DNA from: Sequoia sempervirens
Lineage: Eukaryota > Streptophyta > Pinopsida > Cupressales > Cupressaceae
DNA length: 64,000 bases
Direction of reading: 5' to 3'
Assembly: GCA_007258455.2 (NCBI GenBank)
Contig: VDFB02270651.1
Span: forward strand, 702,795,360-702,859,359
Both the position numbers and the translations under genes were made by a program. The notes under the pieces are model-generated. The model was not told the origin of the DNA. It saw nothing but the letters and a program-made list of their open reading frames with translations, and ran no database searches. Below, piece after piece: positions 57,070-64,000 of this stretch. Numbering within the stretch: position 1 is the stretch's first letter; each line of letters opens with the position of its first letter.

Positions 57070-57725
57070 AGGCCTATGTTAACATGGTCACAGTGACATC
57101 TATTGCTCTACCTGCTCCTAGTTCGCTAGACATAACGTTCACCTCACAAGATTTTCCCTTGAACAACAAACCCTTGCCCCTCTACATTCTCGCTCGCCTC
57201 AATGGTAACATTGTGAGAGTCTTGGTGGACCTCGCGAGCCATCTGAATGTTATCACAGAGGAGACATTGGTATTAAATTCATTATAGAGGGAAGAATATG
57301 AAGAAAAAAAATCTACCATCTGTACGCACGATGGTATGTTTCTTAAAATGTACGACTTGATAACTTTGTCCATCCTAGTTGGACCTAGGGCTGTTGACAT
57401 GATTTTTGATGTTATTCTAGAGTCAGATTTATTAAGGCTAAAGCTAGGAATAACCTGGATAGCTTCCATGAATAGAGTCACCTATGTTGTCACAAATGTT
57501 TAAAATTTTCCCATGAAGGTGTTGCGTATGTAGTGCATGAAACTGGATACCAACCCTTGGTGTCCTGTGGTGGATATCCATTGGATCACTTTTGGCTTGC
57601 CCCAGTTGGTCCGTTTCTTCTGAGAGTGGACCTACTTTACATGAATTATGTAAAGTATAAGACTGGGGGCAAGGGATATCCAAAACCGACCCTTCTTGTG
57701 ATACAACAATCAGTCGCCTCCTCTT
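57070..57725 (+). pseudogene. A3 protease
   Basis: Reads DITFTSQDFPLNNKPLPLYI, ARLNGNIVRVLVDLASHLNV, ITEETLVLNSL; after a stop, EEYEEKKSTICTHDGMFLK, ITLSILVGPRAVDMIFDV and LKLGITWIASMN. The retropepsin active-site turn is altered (VLVDLAS for VLVDPGS-type), so it is probably inactive. Continuous with gag upstream and ORF2 downstream, as in a gag-protease polyprotein. Confidence 0.75.
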
Positions 57726-59091
57726 CCTGAGAGGAGAAGGAGAAGTCTACGCCGACCACTCCCCCTTCCCAAAAGGGAAAGGAGAAGTCCACATTGACTC
57801 CCTCTCCTTCCCGTAAAGGAAAAGAGAAGGTTTCCTTTCCCTAGACTGCCTCATCCTCTCCCCTTCCTTGGGAGGAGCATTGGATGAGTCGGCTCGATGG
57901 CTATCTGCTAAGTTCGATGATACCTCCTTGGTGCAGGCCCAAGCTCAGGATCTTAGATCTCCTTAATGAATACCCCAGATCGTGGGATTACTTATACGTC
58001 AGAAATAAAGGTTCTCATAGGGAATTTGATCCATGACCTCCTAACACTCTTGCTCCTAAATAAGTGAACAAGAGGCCCGCTATCGAGGCTCTTGAGCCAA
58101 CTCCCCCCGCTACCCTACAATCTGTTCCTCCTACTTCCGTTCAGGGATTCTTTCCTCTACCAGAGATGACCGTAGTGGACATTCCTAGGGTTGAGTAGGA
58201 GCCTTCTATTCATTCACAACCTCCAACCTCCAACTTGAAGAGTCATAGAAACCACCTTGCAAGTGAGCGCAAGCATCAGTGAAAGGCTCTTCTAGCTGAG
58301 CAAGCCGCCTCAAAAAGGAAGGAGGAAGAGATGACCGCCCCTGCTTCAAGGCCTCTTATAGTGTCTTCCTCTCCCCTTCCTTTTGCTTCTCTTTAGTCTA
58401 GTTTTGCATTGCTCTTGGCTTCTACTGCAAGTGCGAATGCACCTAACCCGAAGGGGGTGTAGGTTTTCATTGCTCCTTTGGTGGAAACGCCTTTGCTGAT
58501 GTCCATTCTAGATATATAGCCTTTCCCAAAGCCCGTGGATATGATTAATACCTCAGTTGTATCCATTGTGGTCCTTTCCTCCTATTCCTTCGCACCTCTA
58601 GCCTCATCTATGGGGAGTCTGTCTCCTCTAACAAAGCAAAAGGTGGAGTGTGGTCCTTCTAGTAGTGAAATAAAAAGAGGAGCCCACCTTCTTCACAAGG
58701 TGGTCCCATGCTGACTTGTTTTGTTCTAGTAATGAGACCAGTCTCGGCTTCCCCTCAGTTCATCACCACTCTTGAGTCATTCGACGATCCTAGTGGTGAA
58801 TCTCAAGCACAACCTGCCTCGTCCACTGAAGTTAAACATGTCACTCTTGTAGGGTGCATGTTTAACTCCGTGGATGAAGTTTTGGCCTTGTCAACAATCT
58901 TCACAAAATCACTAACCCTAGCTCCACAAGAGCTCAACAAAGAAGACCTTATAAGGGCTTCTTCCTTAGCCCTTGTTGCGGGAGGGTTGGATGCTCCTCC
59001 TCTTAACATCCTGCCATTGCAGGCTCATCCTCCTTCCCCCTATGATGATCTAGAGTGGGAAGCGGATGACCTCTTAGTCAATAAATGTTAG
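57726..59091 (+). pseudogene. A3 ORF2, function unknown
   Basis: Follows the protease. Lys-rich repeats with KGKEK-type units, then SMIPPWCRPKLRILDLLNEY, a basic stretch (SHRNHLASERKHQ), a Pro/Ser-rich middle, and an intact 127-codon C-terminal frame (58708-59091) with CMFNSVDEVLALSTIFTKSL, LAPQELNKEDLIRASSLALV, DAPPLNILPLQAHPPSPYDD and EADDLLVNKC. The C-terminus is the best conserved part across A1, A2 and A3. No RT, integrase, envelope or known host domain recognised. It sits where pol is expected. Confidence 0.65.
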
Positions 59092-60627
59092 GAGGAGGCC
59101 TCTTCTTGATCTTGTGTGTGTGTGTGTTTTGTGATGTATCCCCTCATGATCATGCTGTGTGCCTAGACGACCCTTGTCACCCCTATTGATGCTTGGATAT
59201 AGGCATGGTTTTCATGTCGTAAACCTTCTTCTATTTGTATCATCATTCTTCCATGTTTGTGCTTGATTTTTGATAAATCAGGGATGATGCAAAGTGTTGG
59301 GTGAATTTAGGCTTCCCTTCCATGTTTACCCAATTTTTTATTTTTATTTTGTTTTCCATGCATTCTTCCTGATCTGGTTGGCGATTGATGATCTTTCGCC
59401 TTGCACCGCGATTACCTATTATTTATATGAGCATGGATAGATTTGACCCCACTAAACCAGATCCCTTGTGCCCTTTGTTTGTGTTTTCTCCTTTGCTCTC
59501 TTTTTAACTTTCTCTCTTCTTTGTTTGAGTGGTACCTCTCATGTGTGACAACGCCTTCCTTCAACATTTCAATTTTTAGAAAACACATTCGTCACCAATG
59601 AATATTTTCTGAAAAATCTTCACAAATCTTTCTTTAGAATCGTATTCTCAACTTGGAGCCCTAACGGAACATGTTTCCTTCATCATGGGTTCGTAAAGAA
59701 AGGACTTGAAAACCTTCCTCCGAAGTGGGATAGCTTTGACTTTCCCCTTGCATGGGGACATATTCTTCCTTTCGAATTCCTTAATGAAGTGAACATCTTT
59801 CAAAAGGATCCCTTGATGATGGATCATTTTGAGAAAGAAAACATCTACTTTCAAACTGTGCGTCCCTTGAGTGGACCTCCTCTTCACGACAGGTTCCCAA
59901 GGGACCCCTTTGAAAGTCTTCCAAATTGTCGACGGTCTACGTCACCGTTCTCTTACTTTCCTACGTTGCTACTTCCTTACTCTATGAAGTCTTCTTTCCT
60001 AGGTTTCCTCCATGTGAGAGATCTTGGAGGATAACTCCCTACAAGTCTGAGATCCTGTAGGGTGCTTCCTTTGAGCTTCCTCCATGTGAGAGATCTTGGG
60101 GGTGGCTCCCTTGTAGGTTAGCGGGTCTGTAAGGCACTTTATTGGGTTTCCTCCATTCGAGAGATCTTGGGGGTTATCTTGCCTACAGGTTTGTAGGGCG
60201 CTTCCTTGGGTATTCTTCATGTGAGAGATCTTGGAGAATACCTTCCCTACAGGTCTGCAGGTTTGTAGGGTGCTTTCCTGGCTTTGTCCATGTGAGAGAT
60301 CTTGGGGGACGCTTCTTGGGTATCCTCCATGTGAGAGTTCTTCGGGGACACCTTCGTTGCAAGTCTATGGGCCTATGAGGCGCTCACTTCATGGGGCTTC
60401 CTTCATGCGAGAGATCTTGGGGGTTGCCTCCTTGCAGGTTCATGGGATTACAAGATGCTTTATTTCTTCAACTTCATAGTTCTGAGAAGCTATGAAGTCC
60501 TTCAATTTCCTCACACCTTTAGGTTCATCAGATTGTGGTTTGCTTCCTCGACGGTTCAGGTATACATTTCTAACCTTGCTCTTATTCGATCTACTTAACA
60601 TAGCACTCATTAGCATTCATGCTCGCT
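59092..60627 (+). repeat. Non-coding tail of A3 with tandem repeats
   Basis: After ORF2: a (TG)n run (59116-59128), an AT/CT-rich stretch, then at about 60000-60440 seven units with CATGTGAGAGATCTTGGGGG cores at 40-75 bp spacing and CCTACAGGTCTG / GTAGGGTGCTTTC blocks. The same order is found in A1 and A2. Frames here (for example 60142-60378) are repeat artefacts. Confidence 0.82.
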
Positions 60628-60642
60628 AAAGTGGGGGAAAAA
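60628..60642 (+). promoter_or_regulatory. Polypurine tract of A3
   Basis: AAAGTGGGGGAAAAA immediately before the 3' LTR; identical in A1. Confidence 0.85.
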
Positions 60643-61898
60643 TGTATAAGAGTGAATTTGCACCCCTTATGCAAATTCCCCTTTTGCCCTTCTCCACTTT
60701 AGAAAACCAAGTTCAAAGGCTTAATTACACCTAAGCCCACTACTTTCATCCCACTTGGCACCTATTTTGAGCATCGACAAAGGAATTTCTTTCTAGGATG
60801 TCTGGGCGGCACGCAAACATCTGCACGATGTGCTTACATCCTTGGTAGATTCCTGTGGCTGGAGCTATAGAGGTGTTACACTTCTCATTGGCAGTTGATT
60901 GGTAACGCCCTCTTTGGCCGACTGAACCGAATATGGTCATTTTCTTCATCTCCCCTTCAAATTCACTCCTTCAACAAGCATTTCATCTTCTACAATCTCT
61001 ACACAAGCTGACCTTCACACTCTTGTACTCACTTCTAAGCATTCCAAGCATTTCTAGCAGCACTCTCACACTTCATTGCAACAACAACTTCACTCCATCA
61101 CTTCAGTAGAGCAAGTTTGGGACAACACCATTGTAGTAGAGGCTCGAGTACTCTCATTCTCTCCTCCATTAGCCTTGAGTGCTTTTGGTGGAGATGGTAA
61201 GCTTCCCATTCCTCTCCTCTATTACTTGGTTGAGTAAGCACATTTACTATTTTGTAGTGCTTTAGTGTCCTTCATTACAACACTTTCTTTATCATACTCA
61301 TTGTCTTGGTTGTCCATGGAGGTGGAAACACCTAAGCGGGGGTCTAACTGAGGTAGGCCCCTATACAACCACCCAACATTTTTCCTCCTCTTCATAAGTA
61401 GGTGAACATGCTTTTGGGAGCTAATAGACGAACAAATTCCTTTGTGAGATCATTCTTGCCACCCTAACTCTTGCATTTTTACTTTATCACATTAGAGAAT
61501 ATTTTATCTACTTAATATTGTTGTTTTTGCCCTTTAGTGGTAGTTAGTTGGGCTATTAACTTGTTTTCCTAGGTTTGACCTTGTCTCTTTAGTTGTCTGG
61601 TTGTACGAATGCCAGTGCACTTGAGAGACGCCAGTGCGCCGCACTATTATCCCAGGTCTGTACTTCCATCCTTGGGTAGAGAGCTTCTTGAGGTGTAGTG
61701 TTGAACCTAAAAAATGGCTCGCCTAGCCCCATCCTGTATTTGGAGTCTGTAGGGTGATTGAAGGACTTTATATAGTCCTCATCATTCTCATCCCACATTT
61801 CTTAACACCGCATTAAGCTGAGGTAAGTTAGGGCAGCCTTCCACATCTTGGTCCTCCGTGACCTAGGGCCTTGCACTTGGTGGTCCCCCTCTCTTACA
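60643..61898 (+). repeat. 3' LTR of A3
   Basis: 1256 bp, TGTATAAGAGTG...CTCTCTTACA, followed by GGATC and LINE sequence. Confidence 0.93.
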
Positions 61899-61903
61899 GG
61901 ATC

Positions 61904-64000
61904 AAATGAGTTGAAAAAGAAAATATTAGATTTATCTTCAGTTTTTTATTGCCCATAAGCATATAATTATATATCAAGGACTTTTCTAAAATTTGGAAGC
62001 CTCCCCAATTTTAGCTAGGCCTATTAGAGTGACGCCATATACAAAATGAAGGTGGGTTCAAGACTCCATATTTTTTGCCCACCGTCATCCTTGAGAAAAA
62101 AACATTATTTTTATGAAGTTTAACAGTTTTCCTCGATCCTTGTCTAATAAAATAAATAAATAAGATCTCCTTGTTTGAGTCCCTAATAAGCTATAAAAAT
62201 GTTTGAAGGAATGCCATTGATCAAAACACAAAATGAATTTGAGGTTACACAACTCATAACCCACTCAACCCATTCATAGAAAAAACTAAAAGTCAATAAG
62301 TTGTGCCAAAGGAATGACCATTTGACTTTGTCATAGGATTTAAACATATCAAGTTTAATGAACATGACCTTTTCTTTGAATGATGCCATACAGTGGATAT
62401 ATTCAGTTGTCACAACTATCCCATCTAAAATTTGACACCCTTTAACAAATCCACCATTCTTGAGAGATATTAGGGGAGCCAAATATTTTTTAAGTTGATC
62501 AACAATAAGCTTGGTAATTATCTTGTAAGTCACATTACATAGGGCTATGGGTCGATAAAAAATGTAAAGAGTTGGATCCTTTTTTGGGGATAAGAGTGAG
62601 AAAGGTAGAATTGACGGCTTTGAGAATCTATTTATTTACACGTGATTCTCTAACAACCTCTAGTAGATCAAATTTAAGAGTTTTCCAAAATTATTGAAAT
62701 AATTCTATAGGAAACCCATAAAGTCCAAGAGACTTTCCCTTCATCTAAATCATCGCTACCTTGAGCTCCTTAATGGAAATAGGTTCAAGGAGTGCTTTGC
62801 TTATATAATCATACAATAAGGAAGGAATGCAATAAAGCAATAGTATCTCCTCTTCTATATTCCGAAGCCCTTTTTCATAGAACAAAAAAGAAAAGTACCA
62901 ATTTTTTTAATAAACATACCTTGGAGAGAATTTAATTTATTTTCTTGGGTAGAAAGAAGGGAAATGATAACATTACCCCTTTTTCACTCCTTCATAGAGT
63001 TATGGAAAAAAGGACATGTTTTTATCCCCTTCATGAAGCTAGTCAATTCAAAATTTATAATTCCAAAAAATATCTTCTTGAAGCTCCCACTCAAATAGTT
63101 CTTTAGACCAATTAGTCTCTTCTTGCATCAGCTTCTCTAATGTACCTTGTTCTTTAATAAGAAAGGTGACTCTATCCAAATTTTCTTGAATTTGACTTTT
63201 AGTGTTGGAAACATTTTTAAAAAGAAATTTATTCCATGTTTTAAGTTTTAATTTAATAATTTGAAGCCTCTTGAAGAAAGAATACAAATTTGATAAAAAA
63301 GTTAGCTTTTCCTCTAACCACTATCCATCCATGAGATTGACCAAATTGGTATCCTAAAGCTACATAAGTTGAAACTTAAAAGGAACCTTCTTGGGGGTAG
63401 AAAATAATGATGAGGAGAATTTGATGGGACAATATTTAGATCCTTTCCATCCCAAAATTTTAGAATGAGAAGCCCAACTATTACCCACCTGAGAAATTTG
63501 ACACAAGAACCTTGTCTAATATTTCAAAAATAGCTTCATTTTGACACCTTCTATTGCTCCAAGTGAAAAAACCATTACTTGGATTCACATACATTGAATT
63601 TAGGAAGGAAATATTATCTCTCAAAAAGGAAGAAAATGGTACAAGATGACCAATAACCCCTAATTTTTCATCTAGACTTCCAATGGCATTGAAATCTCCT
63701 ACAAGTATCCAAGCAAGAGAGGGAACTATGGAATGAATAGATCTTACATAGGACTAGAACAAAATCATACAAAAAAATAAATCTATAGCAACATAAGAAT
63801 TTATGAATAAAATATTTTCTCCATAATCAAATCTAGAATCCACTGTTGAGATTGAATTTCCACTTCCCAACCACCAAACCAATGTGATATTACAAGGATA
63901 CCATAAGCTAGAAACTCCACCAACCATACCTTAGACACCAATACACCAACATGTTGGACCCTAGTCCATATATTTAAAGATATGTTAATCATATCATCCA
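61904..64000 (-). pseudogene. LINE endonuclease and reverse transcriptase
   Basis: From 64000 downward: an APE-type endonuclease with WILVGDFNAIGSLDEK (GDFNAI at 63683-63700) and FTWSNRR (63548-63568), then a linker (KLKTWNKFLFKNVSNTKSQI, EDIFWNYK at 63048-63287). The RT follows: NVTYKIITKLIVDQLKKYL, FVKGCQILDGIV, FIKLDMFKSYDKVKW with the first catalytic Asp (62183-62533) and GLKQGD (62162-62182). The catalytic FADD box near 62020-62041 is destroyed by a one-base deletion and substitutions. The enzyme would nick target DNA and copy LINE RNA onto it. The frame continues at 53723 after A3. Confidence 0.85.

Larger units (their letters stand above)
53729..61898 (+). mobile_element. A3: Ty3-like family-A element inside the LINE
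   Basis: LTRs 53729-54981 and 60643-61898 (1253 and 1256 bp). The duplication is GGCTC (53724-53728) and GGATC (61899-61903). The surrounding LINE reading is continuous across the insertion. The internal region of 5.66 kb has gag, protease, ORF2 and a repetitive tail on the plus strand and no RT, RNase H or integrase. It is the only family-A copy here with no large insertion, and so the best template for the family's structure. Confidence 0.92.
51467..64000 (-). mobile_element. Plant L1-type LINE, split by A3, 5' end outside window
   Basis: Minus-strand LINE in two parts, 61904-64000 (endonuclease and RT) and 51467-53723 (end of RT, zinc finger, RNase H-like tail). The parts join at the A3 target duplication (GGCTC/GGATC). 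The 3' end is a short poly(A) (T-run 51467-51474 on the plus strand) preceded on the minus strand by an AATAAAATTATATTT stretch. All domains carry stops or frameshifts. The 5' end and ORF1 lie beyond 64000. Confidence 0.85.

Noticed and set aside
1..64000. CRISPR array, bacterial operon or phage signals
   Set aside because: The spaced repeats seen (family-A tails, Y array, 12510-12970) are too irregular and the whole window has plant retroelement content.

Overview
The window is repeat-rich plant nuclear DNA made almost entirely of transposable elements nested inside one another. No intact host gene, tRNA, rRNA gene unit or CRISPR array was found. The element types (Ty1/copia and Ty3-like LTR retrotransposons, a plant L1-type LINE, solo LTRs of several families), the heavy stop-codon load and the depth of nesting point to a large-genome seed plant. 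A conifer is my guess; the sequence does not prove it.

Layout. Bases 1-1420 are unassigned AT-rich flank. Bases 1421-9513 are element A1 (minus strand), a Ty3-like element with LTRs of about 1.25 kb; its 5' LTR carries a 1.76 kb LINE-type insertion with only an ORF1-like gene (6916-8677). Bases 9514-14884 hold a decayed gag fragment, a 36-bp-arm hairpin and diverged tandem repeats. From about 14885 to 51140 lies one decayed copia element, C3, torn into three pieces. Its gag/pre-integrase part (14885-16397) is separated from its integrase part (31336-31932) by copia element B1 (16398-31330, target-site duplication ATGTC on both sides). The integrase part is separated from the RT/RNase H part (49331-51140) by Ty3-like element A2 (31933-49325). 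B1 is interrupted by a second copy of its own family, B2 (19694-25463), which contains a 351-bp solo LTR V. The 3' LTR of B1 is split by solo LTR X (27358-30764), which is split by solo LTR Y (27584-30163, perfect ATTAT duplication). A2 contains solo LTR W (44716-46030) and an 8.16 kb, partly very GC-rich insertion Z (35122-43277, perfect ATGTC duplication) with a decayed gene of its own. From 51467 to the window end runs a minus-strand LINE, cut in two by a third family-A element, A3 (53729-61898, plus strand).

How the parts work. The three family-A copies share LTRs, a putative primer binding site, a polypurine tract, gag, an aspartic protease, a Pro/Ser-rich second reading frame of unknown function (ORF2) and a long repetitive non-coding tail. 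None shows reverse transcriptase, RNase H or integrase. Once insertions are removed, the internal regions of A2 and A3 are 5.6-5.7 kb, so the lack of polymerase looks like the family's design and not damage to one copy. I regard family A as a non-autonomous, gag-carrying Ty3-like group that depends on enzymes from elsewhere, and it is the best candidate for an undescribed system here. The other unusual items are insertion Z (TG...CA ends, perfect duplication, no LTR pair visible, a 5S-rRNA-derived module inside) and the ORF1-only LINE unit.

All comparisons were made by eye from the sequence; family names rest on recognised motifs, not database searches.
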